Below, one piece after another: positions 28,256-36,412 of a stretch of DNA of 64,000 nucleotides (its first letter is position 1; each line of letters begins with the position of its first letter). Under the pieces are notes generated by a model, which saw only the letters and a program-made list of their open reading frames with translations, was not told where the DNA came from and searched no databases. This DNA comes from DASSUW01 sp963730535 (lineage in GTDB: Bacteria; Actinomycetota; Thermoleophilia; Solirubrobacterales; Solirubrobacteraceae): positions 62,001 through 126,000 of the forward strand of contig CAVSRU010000011.1 of assembly GCA_963730535.1 (NCBI GenBank), in the 5' to 3' direction. Position numbers and translations under genes: made by a program.

Positions 28256-28498
28256 ATGCTGCGCTGCCGGCTGCTCGGCCACCGCTTCCGCTTCAGCAGC
28301 GACGGACCGACGATGCGATGGGCGTGCGAGCGCGGCTGCGGCGCCGGGGGCGAGAAGCGCTACGCGACCGCGGACGACGCCGCGCGCTATGCGCGGGCGT
28401 TCGACCGCGAGGACCGGCAGGACCTCGGGCGCCGAGCGCCGGTCGGGCTTCTCCCGTTGCGATTGATCCGAGCGGCAGTCCACCGACGTCGGAAGTAA
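28256..28498 (+). CDS. Small hypothetical protein with a CxxxC-type N-terminus
   Basis: 80 residues: LRCRLLGHRFRF, MRWACERGCGAGG, then an ATADDAARYARAFDRED helix and a basic tail. The Cys/His spacing of the first 35 residues suggests a small zinc-binding knuckle, as in several short actinobacterial proteins of unknown function. ATG 28256 is taken because the protein then begins with the conserved LRCRLLGHR segment; a TACGGT box is 14 nt upstream. The reading frame is open to 28040 but that part is antisense to the transporter. Confidence 0.65.
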   Translation: MLRCRLLGHRFRFSSDGPTMRWACERGCGAGGEKRYATADDAARYARAFDREDRQDLGRRAPVGLLPLRLIRAAVHRRRK

Positions 28499-28515
28499 GT
28501 CCTCGCGAGCGCTCC

Positions 28516-29115
28516 TCAAGGCCACGCGACGCTCACGGCACGCGGCAGCGAGCGCGCGAGGCCGATCAGCAGCGCGCCCGAGAAGATCAGGTCGACCCCG
28601 ACGACCAGCCCGATCGCCCAGGCCGCGGAGTCCGGCAGCTCCAGCGCGATCAGCAGGCCGAGTGCGAACGACAGCACGCCGCCGAGCACGAGCATCCCGG
28701 CTCCGGGCGTGCCGCGGCCGGCGATGCCGATCGCGATCCGGGCGGCGCCGATCGCGACGAACCACAACGAGAGGACCACCGTGAGCGTGAACGTGCCCTC
28801 CAGCGGCGCCACCAGGATGTAGACGCCAGCGACGAAGGACAGCACCGCCAGCAGCAGCCGCAGCGCCGTTCGCGTCCGGTCGCGCGTCGCGAACGCGTCG
28901 ACCACGTCCATGGCGGCGGCGAAGACGAGCAGCCAGCCGACGAGGATGGCGGTCGCGACGGAAGCGATGTTCGGCAGCACGATGGCGACGATGCCGCCGA
29001 GCAGGGCGAGGACACCGGCGATCGTGAGCCAGCGGCGCGTGCGCCTGAGCTCCTCGGCCTGATCCGCGGTAGAGGCCGTTCCGGCGAAGGGCGTGGCTGA
29101 TGAGGCGGTTCCCAT
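28516..29115 (-). CDS. HdeD/DUF308 family membrane protein
   Basis: 199 residues with six hydrophobic segments after a short cytoplasmic N-terminus: RRWLTIAGVLALLGGIVAIVLP, TAILVGWLLVFAAAM, then four more, with conserved Gly and Asp in LVVGVDLIFSGALL. Matches HdeD-like DUF308 proteins linked to acid or general stress in enterobacteria; the molecular function is unknown. It has a TTGTCG-N16-TATCGG promoter 13 nt upstream of the ATG. Confidence 0.88.
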   Translation of the reverse strand: MGTASSATPFAGTASTADQAEELRRTRRWLTIAGVLALLGGIVAIVLPNIASVATAILVGWLLVFAAAMDVVDAFATRDRTRTALRLLLAVLSFVAGVYILVAPLEGTFTLTVVLSLWFVAIGAARIAIGIAGRGTPGAGMLVLGGVLSFALGLLIALELPDSAAWAIGLVVGVDLIFSGALLIGLARSLPRAVSVAWP

Positions 29116-29122
29116 GTGCCGC

Positions 29123-29150
29123 CCGATAGGCCTTCGCCCGACCGCGACAA
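29123..29150 (-). promoter_or_regulatory. Leaderless promoter of the HdeD-like gene
   Basis: Minus strand: TTGTCG, 16 nt, TATCGG; ATG 29115 is 13 nt after the T. Confidence 0.55.
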
Positions 29151-29161
29151 GCGTAGGAGCG

Positions 29162-29983
29162 TCATGTCAGCGCCTCTGTGTAGGCCCGTGGCAGCTCGCT
29201 GAGCAGGTCCGACCATTCCTTGTCCGGGATCGCCTCGCGCAGCGTCGTGAACACCGCCCGCGCGTGGTCGAGCGCCTGCTCGCGCGAGACGCCCTCGCGC
29301 TCGGCGACACGGGCGACGAACTCGTCGAGCGACATGCGCTGCGCCTTGCCGCCCGTGCGGTCGCGGCCGCGCTCGAGTGAGGGCCGCAGCTCGTCCGGCA
29401 GGGCGTCCGCGAGGTCGTCGGCCTCGCCCCCGGCGATCCGCTCCGCCAGCGTCTCCAGCACCGCCTCCAGCGCCCGCCGCGCCGCGTGGCGATCGAGGCC
29501 GGCGCGGCCCTCGACGCGGTCGAGGATCGCGTCGTAGGGGAGCGGCTCGGGCGCCGTCGGATCGCGGCGGCGCCGTGCGGCTTCGCCGACGAGCGGGGCG
29601 TAATCCCTCGGCAGCTCGGCGATCAGCTCGGCGATCTCGTCGCCGCGAACCAGGCGCGCAAGCGCGACGAGCACCGCACGGGCGTGGTCCTCCGCGATCG
29701 CCGGCTCGGTTCCCTCGCGCTCGGCGACGCGCTGCAGGAACTCGACGGCGCCGAACGGCTCCGCGTCGCCGCGGGGCTCGAGCCAGCGCGCGACGTCGCC
29801 CGGCAGGTCGCGGGCGAGATCGCGCGCCGCGCCCGACGAGAGGCGCTCGGCCAGCGTCGCGAGCGTCGCCTGCGCTGCTCGCTCGGCCTTGGGCCAGGAG
29901 ATGCCGGCCCGCTGCTGGATCGTCGTGATGAAGCGCTCGTAGCGCCAGGCCTCGTCGTACTCGTCGTCGAACAGGTGCGACAT
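29162..29983 (-). CDS. DUF2267 protein, second of operon
   Basis: 273 residues made of two tandem DUF2267 halves, each with two related ~65-aa helical repeats. Repeat A reads RAGISWPKAERAAQATLATLAERLSSG then LARDLP; repeat B reads EFLQRVAEREG, HARAVLVALARLV and LPRDYAPLV; the A-B pair then recurs. Function unknown. Start ATG 29983 is preceded by GGAGGTGAGCAG, a strong Shine-Dalgarno that overlaps the stop of the upstream DUF2267 gene. Operon genes thus use SD, unlike leaderless first genes. Confidence 0.9.
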   Translation of the reverse strand: MSHLFDDEYDEAWRYERFITTIQQRAGISWPKAERAAQATLATLAERLSSGAARDLARDLPGDVARWLEPRGDAEPFGAVEFLQRVAEREGTEPAIAEDHARAVLVALARLVRGDEIAELIAELPRDYAPLVGEAARRRRDPTAPEPLPYDAILDRVEGRAGLDRHAARRALEAVLETLAERIAGGEADDLADALPDELRPSLERGRDRTGGKAQRMSLDEFVARVAEREGVSREQALDHARAVFTTLREAIPDKEWSDLLSELPRAYTEALT

Positions 29984-29987
29984 CTGC

Positions 29988-30785
29988 TCACCTCCTGCGG
30001 AGCAGCACGCGGTACTCGCCGGGCAGCTGCGCGGTCGTGTCATGGAACTCGTCTTCGCCGAGCGCTTCGCGCAGGACATCGAGCACCGCCCGCGCGTGCT
30101 CGGCGGCCTGGCCGCGGTCCACGCCCTCGCGGTCCGCGATCATCTCCAGGAACGTGTCGAGCGAGAGCGGCCTCGCCGGCCTGCGCTGGAGCTTCCCGCG
30201 CTCGAGCGCGTCTTGCAGCTCGGCCGGCAGCCGGCGCTCGAGGTCCTCGACCTGGCCGGCGGTGATCCGATAGGCGAGCACCTCGAGCACGGCCTCGGCG
30301 GCGCGCCGCGCGCGTTGGCGGTCGAGCCCTGCCCGGTCGGCGACGCGGCCGACGAACTCCTCGGCTGACATGACGGCCAGGTCGCCGGCCGGCGGCGCGA
30401 CCGGCTCGCGAAGCGCATCGTCGAGCAGCGGCTCGAAGTCCCTCGGGAGCTCGGAACGCAGATCGGTGAACTCGTCCGGCCCAACCGCGCGCCGGAGCGC
30501 GACGAACGCCGCACGCGCGTCGCGCTCCGCCGTCGTGCGGTCGAGACCCGCCCGCAGGGCGACGCGGCGCACGAACTCCTCGGCGGGGAACGGCTGGTAT
30601 GCGCCGGCGGCGTCGAGGCACGCGCGCAGCCCGGCCGGCAGACGCTCGGCGACGTCCTCCGCCTCACCGGCCGTCAGGCGTTCCGCGATCGTCCGCAGCG
30701 TGGCGCACGCTGCGCGCTGGGCCTCGGCGGTCGAGGCGTGCGCACGCTCGGCGACGATCGCGATGAAGTCGTCGTAGTCGAGCAT
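29988..30785 (-). CDS. DUF2267 protein, first of operon
   Basis: 265 residues, four helical repeats in A-B-A-B order (AERAHASTAEAQRAACATL, RVALRAGLDRTTAERDA, RVADRAGLDRQRARRAA, IADREGVDRGQAAEHA). Starts MLDYDDFIAIVAERA. A TATATC box 12 nt before ATG 30785 suggests leaderless transcription. Followed by a second DUF2267 gene 4 bp away; a third lies divergently at 31184. Soluble, acidic/arginine-rich, no catalytic motif seen. Confidence 0.9.
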   Translation of the reverse strand: MLDYDDFIAIVAERAHASTAEAQRAACATLRTIAERLTAGEAEDVAERLPAGLRACLDAAGAYQPFPAEEFVRRVALRAGLDRTTAERDARAAFVALRRAVGPDEFTDLRSELPRDFEPLLDDALREPVAPPAGDLAVMSAEEFVGRVADRAGLDRQRARRAAEAVLEVLAYRITAGQVEDLERRLPAELQDALERGKLQRRPARPLSLDTFLEMIADREGVDRGQAAEHARAVLDVLREALGEDEFHDTTAQLPGEYRVLLRRR

Positions 30786-30830
30786 GATCGGGATATAGGC
30801 CGGACCTCGGTCCGCGCACCCCACGCCGCC

Positions 30831-30858
30831 TTGAAAGCGCGCGCCGTCGCCCTAGAGC
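30831..30858 (+). promoter_or_regulatory. Leaderless promoter of the 30867-32934 operon
   Basis: TTGAAA, 16 nt, TAGAGC; ATG 30867 is 14 nt after the T. Confidence 0.55.
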
Positions 30859-30866
30859 CACCAGCG

Positions 30867-31187
30867 ATGGCCACCTCACTACACCCCGGCGCGGAGCTCA
30901 GCCTCCCGCTCCAATGGGTCGACTTCGAGGAGACCCCGATCCTCTTCTCGAACCACTTCCTCGCACAGCATCAACCCAACGAGTTCATCCTCACGTTCGG
31001 CCAGGTGACCGGGCCGCCCGTCGTCGGCACGCCGGAGCAGATCCGCGAGCAGGCGCGCGGCTTCAGCCACGTGCCGATCCAGACCGTCACCCGGGCCGGG
31101 CTCACGCGCGACCGGATGGTCGAGCTGATCGAGCTCCTCCAGGCGACCCTACGCGAGCACGACCGCATGGTGGGCGCATCGTCGTGA
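30867..31187 (+). CDS. DUF3467-like protein
   Basis: 106 residues. Core FSNHFLAQHQPNEFILTFGQV followed by RMVELIELLQATLREHD resembles DUF3467, a small alpha/beta family of unknown function in which a strand-rich N-terminus with N-H-x-P-x-E-F precedes a C-terminal helix. First gene of a three-gene unit; its stop overlaps the DUF2267 start as GTGA. ATG 30867 is taken from the promoter; the frame is open to 30738 but that part is antisense to the divergent gene. Confidence 0.7.
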   Translation: MATSLHPGAELSLPLQWVDFEETPILFSNHFLAQHQPNEFILTFGQVTGPPVVGTPEQIREQARGFSHVPIQTVTRAGLTRDRMVELIELLQATLREHDRMVGASS

Positions 31188-31966
31188 GCGACGAGCACGA
31201 ACGGTTCATCGCGACGGTCCAGCTGAAGGCAGGACTCTCCCGCCCCGATGCCGAACGCGCCGCCCGCGCGACGCTCGAAACGCTCGCCGAGCGGCTGTCC
31301 GCGGGCGAGGCCCGCGACCTCGCCGAGCGGCTGCCGCCGGAGCTCGCCCCGTGGCTTGCGACCGACGGCCCGGCCGAGCCGTTCGACGTCGACGAGTTCC
31401 TCCGCCGCGTCGCGGAACGCGAAGGGGTCGACATCGCGGCCGCGGAGCGGCACGCGCGCGCCGTCTTCGATGCGCTCGGCCGGACGGTCGGCGAGGACGA
31501 GATCGACGACATGGCGGCCGAGCTGCCGAAGGACTTCGCGCCGCTGGTCGCGGAGGCCAAGCGCCGTTTCGTGCACTTGCTGCCCGCCGGAGAGTTCTAC
31601 GCGCGCGTCGCCGAGCGGGCGGGTGTCGATGCCGACAGCGCACGCCGGGCGAGCGACGCCGTCCTGACGACGCTGGCCGAGCGCATCTCCCGGGGCGAGG
31701 TCGAAGACCTGATCAGCCGGCTCCCGGTGGAGCTCCACCCGCCGCTGCAGAAGGGCGACGCGCAGAGCTCAGGCGCCGCCAGGCGGATGTCGCTCGACGA
31801 CTTCCTCCGGCGCATCGCAGAGCGGGAGGGCGTCACCCCCGCGGAGGCCCGCGAGCACGCGCGGGCCGTGTTCGCCACGCTCCGCGAGGCCGTCGGCGAG
31901 CACGAGTTCCTCGACGTGAGCGCGCAGCTGCCGCTCGAGTACGCCGCGGTCGAGGCGCGACCTTAG
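31184..31966 (+). CDS. DUF2267 protein (third copy)
   Basis: 260 residues with the same A-B-A-B repeat layout as the two genes at 29.2-30.8 kb: FIATVQLKAGLSRPDAERAARATL, EFLRRVAEREGVDIAAAERHARAVF, then a second pair ending LPLEYAAVEARP. Start GTG 31184 overlaps the DUF3467-like stop (GTGA), and the USP gene begins 2 bp after its stop, so the three genes are one operon. This ties DUF2267 proteins to the universal stress response by context. Confidence 0.9.
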   Translation: MSDEHERFIATVQLKAGLSRPDAERAARATLETLAERLSAGEARDLAERLPPELAPWLATDGPAEPFDVDEFLRRVAEREGVDIAAAERHARAVFDALGRTVGEDEIDDMAAELPKDFAPLVAEAKRRFVHLLPAGEFYARVAERAGVDADSARRASDAVLTTLAERISRGEVEDLISRLPVELHPPLQKGDAQSSGAARRMSLDDFLRRIAEREGVTPAEAREHARAVFATLREAVGEHEFLDVSAQLPLEYAAVEARP

Positions 31967-31968
31967 CC

Positions 31969-32934
31969 ATGGCGCGACCGGTCCTCGTCGGCTTTGACCC
32001 GAAGACCCGCGACTACGCGCCCGTGCACTTCGGGATCGCCGTGAGCCAGTTCACGCGCGCCCCGCTGATCGTCGCGTCGGTCCAGGCCGGCACCGGGCCG
32101 ATCGCGGTCTCCGCCGGTCAGACGCTGCCGTACGCGGTGGCCGGCGCCGACGAGGACCTGGTCCTCGACTGCGCGCCGGCGCTCGAGCCGCTCGAGCAGG
32201 ACCTTGCCCGTGAGGGGATCGCCGCCGAGTGCCGGGCGCTGATCGGCACGAGCGTGGCCGGGGCGCTGCACGCCGCTGCCGAGGCCGAGAACGCCGCGGT
32301 GCTCGTGGTCGGCTCTACCCGGCGCGGGGCCGTCGGGCGCGTCCTGCCCGGCTCGACCGCGGAGCGACTCCTGCACGGCGCGCCCTGCCCGGTCGCGGTC
32401 GTGCCGCGGCGCTGGACGAGGGACGGCGCGCCGGAGACGATCGGCGTGGCGTTCGTGGACACGCCGGAGGGCCACGAGGCGCTCCGGAGCGCGCACGCCC
32501 TCGCGCGCCGTGCCGGAGCGAAGCTGCGCGTGCTCACCGTCGTGCGCGTGACGTTGACGATGTACGCCGAGACCGAGGCCAAGACCGCCGCTCGCCGCGC
32601 GAAGTACCTCGAGGACGTGCTCGGCGAGCACCAGCGGACGGCGGTGGAGGCGGCGCGGCGCGCGGTCGCGAGCCTCGACGGCGACGTCGACGCAGAGGTC
32701 GACGGATTCGTCGGCGACCCCGCCGAGACACTCGTCCGCGTCTCGGAGCATCTCGACCTGCTGGTGTGCGGCTCGCGCGGATACGGGCCGTTGCGCGCCG
32801 TGCTGCTCGGAGGTGTGTCACGGCGAGTCGTGGACGAGGCGCGCTGCCCCGTGATCGTGCTCCCGCGGGGGGTGAAGGCCGCGCTCGAGGCGCTGCTGAC
32901 CGACGCGGCTGCGGGCATCGAGAGCGGCAAGTGA
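31969..32934 (+). CDS. Tandem universal stress protein (two UspA domains)
   Basis: 321 residues. Domain 1 (1-~148): MARPVLVGFDPKTRDY to VVGSTRRGAVGRVLPGSTAERLLHGAPCPVAVVP. Domain 2 (~155-~305): TIGVAFVDTPEGHEAL to CGSRGYGPLRAVLLGGVSRRVVDEARCPVIVLP. Both carry the ATP-binding G-x2-G-x9-G-S/T loop. Two-domain USPs are common in actinobacterial hypoxia and dormancy regulons. Last gene of the operon; a GC-rich hairpin follows at 32984-33024. Confidence 0.93.
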   Translation: MARPVLVGFDPKTRDYAPVHFGIAVSQFTRAPLIVASVQAGTGPIAVSAGQTLPYAVAGADEDLVLDCAPALEPLEQDLAREGIAAECRALIGTSVAGALHAAAEAENAAVLVVGSTRRGAVGRVLPGSTAERLLHGAPCPVAVVPRRWTRDGAPETIGVAFVDTPEGHEALRSAHALARRAGAKLRVLTVVRVTLTMYAETEAKTAARRAKYLEDVLGEHQRTAVEAARRAVASLDGDVDAEVDGFVGDPAETLVRVSEHLDLLVCGSRGYGPLRAVLLGGVSRRVVDEARCPVIVLPRGVKAALEALLTDAAAGIESGK

Positions 32935-32983
32935 CGACGGGCGCCTCGACGCGCGGGCGTCCTCCAGAGCGGCGAAACGGGAA

Positions 32984-33024
32984 GCGCCCCTCCCGCGTGC
33001 GAGGTACCTGCAGGAGAGGGGCGC
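32984..33024 (+). terminator. Hairpin after the USP operon
   Basis: Perfect 9-bp inverted repeat GCGCCCCTC / GAGGGGCGC with a 23-nt loop, 50 bp after the USP stop. No T-run follows, so termination is likely but not certain. Confidence 0.45.
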
Positions 33025-33039
33025 CTACACCGCGGATGG

Positions 33040-34225
33040 TGGCACATCGTCGCCTCAGCTGGTCGACGCCTGGCTCCGGGAGCAGGCGTGGGCGGGCTCG
33101 GTCACCTACGTGGCGGGCGAACCGCAGGACGACTTCGCCACGCGTCTCGCCGAGGACCTGGGCGACCTCGCCGCGCCGATCCTGATCGTCGTCGACGACT
33201 TCGACCGGCTCCCTGCGCAGACGGTTTCGGACGGCATCGCCGCCCTGCTGGCGTCCGGTGCCGCGGAGCTGCGGCTGCTGCTCATCACCCGTCGCGAGCT
33301 GCGGCTCAGGCTCCAGCGGCTCCGCGTCGCCGGCGATGTCGCGGAGGTGCGGGCCGACGGGCTGGCGTTCACCGTGGGCGAAGCGCAAGAGCTGCTGACG
33401 ACCGCCGGCGTCCATCTCTCGTAGGAGAGCCTCGCTCGGCTCCACCGCCGGACCGAGGGATGGCGGCGGGCCTGCGCCTCGCGGCGCTCGGACTCGCCGG
33501 CTGCTCCGACCCGGATGGCTTCGCCGACCGCTTCTCGGGCACCGAGCGAACGGTGGCCGAATACCTCACGGGCGAGGTCCTGGAGAGCCAGCGTCCAGCG
33601 GTGCGGCGCCCGTTGCGGCGCACGAGCATGCTCGAGTCCGTCAGCGGGCCGCTCGCGAACCTGCTCACGGGCAGGTCCAACGGCCAGCGGACGCTGCTCG
33701 ACCTCGAGGCCGCGAACGCGTTCGTGAGCTCGGTCGACGCGGACCGCACCTGGTTCCGGTACCACCCGCTGCCGCGGACCGCGCACGACCGGCTCGGTGA
33801 GTCGGAGGCGGCGGAGTCGGCGGCGAGAACGCGCTTGCGCTCGCGGAGCCGAAGGACTCACGTGTGGATCGTGCTGACGGTGCAGGGCGTGGCGTCGCTG
33901 CTGGCTCGCCATCGGCGGCACCGAACTGCGCACGGCGCGTTCCGGACGGAGCTGCTCGACAGACGCCGGCGTCTCGTCGCCGGGGCTCGCCGAGGAAGCG
34001 AGGCGGGTGACCAGGCTGCTCGGTGCCCGCGGGCGCGATGTCCTCGGGTTCCTGCCGACGAACCAGACCGCCGCCGAGATCGCGCAAGCGCTGGTGCTCT
34101 CGCCGCAGACCGTCAAGACGCACATGCGCAGCGTCTACGCAAGGCTGGGCGCGCACCGCCGTGCCGAGGCGGTCGCTCGCGCTCGGGCGCTGGGGTTGCT
34201 CGCTTCTGAGCGACGGGCGCGCTGA
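33040..34225 (+). pseudogene. Decayed LuxR/MalT-type regulator
   Basis: Remnant of a homologue of the 907-aa regulator at 12.6-15.3 kb. Recognisable blocks: AWLREQAWAGSVTYV, APILIVVDDFDRLPAQ (Walker B), stop codon at 33422, then DRFSGTERTVAEYLTGEVL and LANLLTGRSNGQRTLLDLE in another frame, WIVLTVQGVASLLARHRRHR, and after a last shift the HTH (RDVLGFLPTNQTAAEIAQAL, VKTHMRSVYARLGAHRR). The Walker A region is absent and some 400 residues of the middle repeats are deleted. The large deletion makes real decay more likely than sequence error. Confidence 0.8.
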
Positions 34226-34245
34226 CCCCTGAGATTCACACGAAT

Positions 34246-34281
34246 CGTGCGAGTTCGACTCATACCAGCGGCGGGCACCAT
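34246..34281 (+). promoter_or_regulatory. 36-nt motif upstream of DUF2294, shared with 12560-12595
   Basis: Starts CGTGCGAG and ends GCGGGCACCAT; contains the inverted pair GAGT-TCG-ACTC. 27 of 36 positions equal the copy before the broken DUF2294 gene. Candidate operator or specialised promoter. Confidence 0.5.
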
Positions 34282-34373
34282 CCTGCATCCGAGGTGCGAA
34301 ATCAGCTCGCATGTGGCCGTCGCGCGAAGACGATCGGCCCGCCGGTAGGGGGCGGGATGGGCGCGCGATCGTC

Positions 34374-34766
34374 ATGACGACCCCGGTGTCGAGGCCCGCG
34401 GACGGACAGCTCAACCAGGCGATCGCGAACGCTGTGGTACGAGGTCACAAGCGCGTGCTGGGCCGAGGTCCGATGCGCGCGCAGGCGTTCTTCCGCCACA
34501 ACTACGTCGCGGTCGTGCTCGAGGACCGCCTCACGCAGTCGGAGCAGAGCCTTGTCGCCGGCGGCGGACGCGACGCGGTGCTCGCCATGCGCCTCCGGTA
34601 TCAGGAGGTGCTGCGCGACGAGCTCGTGAGCGCGATCGAGGCGGTGACCGCGCGCAAGGTCGACGCGTTCCTGAGCGGGAGCCACATCGGGCCGGACCTT
34701 GTCTTCGAGCTGTTCGTGCTGGATCGCCCGCTGCCCGGCGAGCACGGGGACCCGGCCTCGGACTAG
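34374..34766 (+). CDS. DUF2294 family protein
   Basis: 130 residues. Core: KRVLGRGPMRAQAFF, YVAVVLEDRLTQSEQSL, LRDELVSAIEAVTARKVDAFLSGSHIGPDL and FELFVLD, the DUF2294 pattern (Na+-associated/unknown function). ATG 34374 is chosen; 34311 is a possible longer start. It follows the decayed LuxR gene as its twin follows the intact one, and carries the shared 36-nt motif about 90 bp upstream. Confidence 0.85.
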   Translation: MTTPVSRPADGQLNQAIANAVVRGHKRVLGRGPMRAQAFFRHNYVAVVLEDRLTQSEQSLVAGGGRDAVLAMRLRYQEVLRDELVSAIEAVTARKVDAFLSGSHIGPDLVFELFVLDRPLPGEHGDPASD

Positions 34767-34800
34767 CGAACCGCGGCCGTCTCGCCTTGATCTCGCGGCG

Positions 34801-34911
34801 ATGCGCCCTACGTCCGCGCCGTTCGACGAGTTCGAAGTCGAGGACCGCGTTCGCGAGCGCCTGTACGGCGGCCCGCGCAGCGGGAACGTCGATGCCATAC
34901 GTCGCGGTTGA
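34801..34911 (+). CDS. Possible small protein (36 aa)
   Basis: Short ORF beginning MRPTSAPFDEFEVEDR and ending DAIRRG, acidic then basic. It lies in the 200-bp gap before Hsp20. A TTG is 18 nt upstream but no matching -10 is seen. Listed only because the gap is otherwise empty apart from the Hsp20 promoter. Confidence 0.2.
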   Translation: MRPTSAPFDEFEVEDRVRERLYGGPRSGNVDAIRRG

Positions 34912-34936
34912 AGCGGCGCCTCTCGCGTCCTACCTA
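34908..34936 (+). promoter_or_regulatory. Promoter of the Hsp20 gene (with leader and SD)
   Basis: TTGAAG, 17 nt, TACCTA. Unlike most first genes here, about 25 nt of leader follow with Shine-Dalgarno AAGGAGGA 8 nt before ATG 34969. No HAIR or CIRCE inverted repeat was recognised. Confidence 0.55.
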
Positions 34937-34968
34937 CGCCTCCGACCGCAAACTGAAGGAGGACCGAC

Positions 34969-35403
34969 ATGACCACGCTGGTCGAGCCGTTCACGCCCTG
35001 GCTGCGCGACTCCAACCGCTTCGTCAACAGCGAGACGCAGGTGACCCGGTTCGTTCCCCCGGCCGACGTGCTCGTGACCGACGACGGCGCCACCGTGCAC
35101 ATGGACGTCCCGGGCATCGAACGCGACGCGCTCGAGATCGAGCTCGAGAACGACATACTCACCGTTCGCGGCGAGCGCCCGTATCCGTACGGCGATAACG
35201 CCGGTGCCGTCAGGCGCGTCGAGCGCGGGTTCGGCCGCTTCGAGCGGACCCTGCGCGTCTCGCGCGATCTCGATCCGAACGCCATCGAGGCGTCGATGAG
35301 CAACGGCGTGCTGACGCTCCGCCTGCCCAAGCCCGAGTCGCTCAAGCCGCGCAGGATCGAGATCCGCGACGATCAACAGCTCGAAGGCGCCGCCTCCGCG
35401 TGA
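34969..35403 (+). CDS. Hsp20/alpha-crystallin small heat shock protein
   Basis: 144-residue ATP-independent holdase chaperone. Alpha-crystallin domain from about residue 33: VLVTDDGATVHMDVPGIERDAL, ILTVRGERPYP, FERTLRVSRDLDPNAIEAS and the signature NGVLTLRLPKPE; C-terminal IEI corresponds to the I-x-I oligomerisation motif. Strong Shine-Dalgarno. Context with USPs and DUF2267 proteins resembles stress or dormancy islands. Confidence 0.95.
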   Translation: MTTLVEPFTPWLRDSNRFVNSETQVTRFVPPADVLVTDDGATVHMDVPGIERDALEIELENDILTVRGERPYPYGDNAGAVRRVERGFGRFERTLRVSRDLDPNAIEASMSNGVLTLRLPKPESLKPRRIEIRDDQQLEGAASA

Positions 35404-35455
35404 CGGCGCAGCCGGCCGGCGATGCGAGCGCTGCCAGGAGCCGTCGCCGTCTCAC

Positions 35456-36412
35456 ATGCGACGAGACGGCCCGGAGCTGACGCAGCTCTTCCATGCGCGC
35501 ACGCGCTCGTGGCGCGACAGCGCCCTCGCGCGCGGCCTTACGCGGCGCGCGGTGCGGCGAGCGCGGATCCAGACGCTCGTCCTGCTCCCGCTGCTCGCGG
35601 GCGTCCTGTTCGTCTACAGCCGTCGCGAGCAGCTCGTCGGGCGCGAGTGGGACGCCGCCGTCCGGATCGCCACCGCCGTGGTACTGGTGGCGCTCGGCTG
35701 GCACTTCGCCCGCGCCGTGGGGCGCGCGCTCGGCCCGTGGCTTTTCAGGCGGCTCGAGCCCGGGACGGCGGGTACGGTCGGGTTCCTCATCAGGCTCGCG
35801 ACGATGTGCCTGGTCGTCGTCGTGGCCCTGCGCGTCGCCGGCTTCAACCCGCGAACGCTCGCGCTCGGAGGCGCCGTCACGGCGGTCGTCGTCGGCCTCG
35901 CCGCCCAGCAGACGTTCGCCAACGTCATGGCCGGCACGGTGCTGCTCAGCGCGCGCCCGTTCAGGGTCGGCGAGCGTGTCCGGCTCCAGGGCGGCAGTCT
36001 CGCGGGCTCGGTCGAGGGCGTCGTGAGCGCGCTCGGACTGCTGTACACGACGTTCGCGAGCCGTGACGGGCCGATCATGGTGCCGAACGCGGTGGTCTTG
36101 AGCGTCGCCGTGGTCCCGCTCACCGAGCCGACCGACGTCGAGCTGCGGGCGCGGCTGCGGCCCAACGTCACGCCGGAGGCCGTCGAGCAGATGCTGCGAG
36201 AGACGATCACGACGCCGATGCGCGGCGGCCCTCGCGTGACGCTCGAGGAGGTCGACGGCGACTCGCTCGTCGTCCGCATCGCCGCCACGCCTGCCACGCT
36301 GGCGGACGGACCCCGCCTGGCCAGCGAGGTGCTGTCGGCCGTCACGTCGCGGATGGCCACGCGCTCCGAGGAGATGGTCGCGAATGGGAACGACGAGTCC
36401 ACCGCGGACTGA
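35456..36412 (+). CDS. MscS-type mechanosensitive channel
   Basis: 318 residues. Three to four N-terminal hydrophobic segments, the pore-lining TM3 with alternating Gly/Ala (LALGGAVTAVVVGLAAQQTFANVMAG), and the beta domain (FRVGERVRLQG, MVPNAVVLSVAVV). Releases solutes on hypo-osmotic shock. Start ATG 35456 has no obvious SD or -10 box and could be later. Its 3' end overlaps zwf by 29 bp, so the genes are probably co-transcribed. Confidence 0.9.
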   Translation: MRRDGPELTQLFHARTRSWRDSALARGLTRRAVRRARIQTLVLLPLLAGVLFVYSRREQLVGREWDAAVRIATAVVLVALGWHFARAVGRALGPWLFRRLEPGTAGTVGFLIRLATMCLVVVVALRVAGFNPRTLALGGAVTAVVVGLAAQQTFANVMAGTVLLSARPFRVGERVRLQGGSLAGSVEGVVSALGLLYTTFASRDGPIMVPNAVVLSVAVVPLTEPTDVELRARLRPNVTPEAVEQMLRETITTPMRGGPRVTLEEVDGDSLVVRIAATPATLADGPRLASEVLSAVTSRMATRSEEMVANGNDESTAD

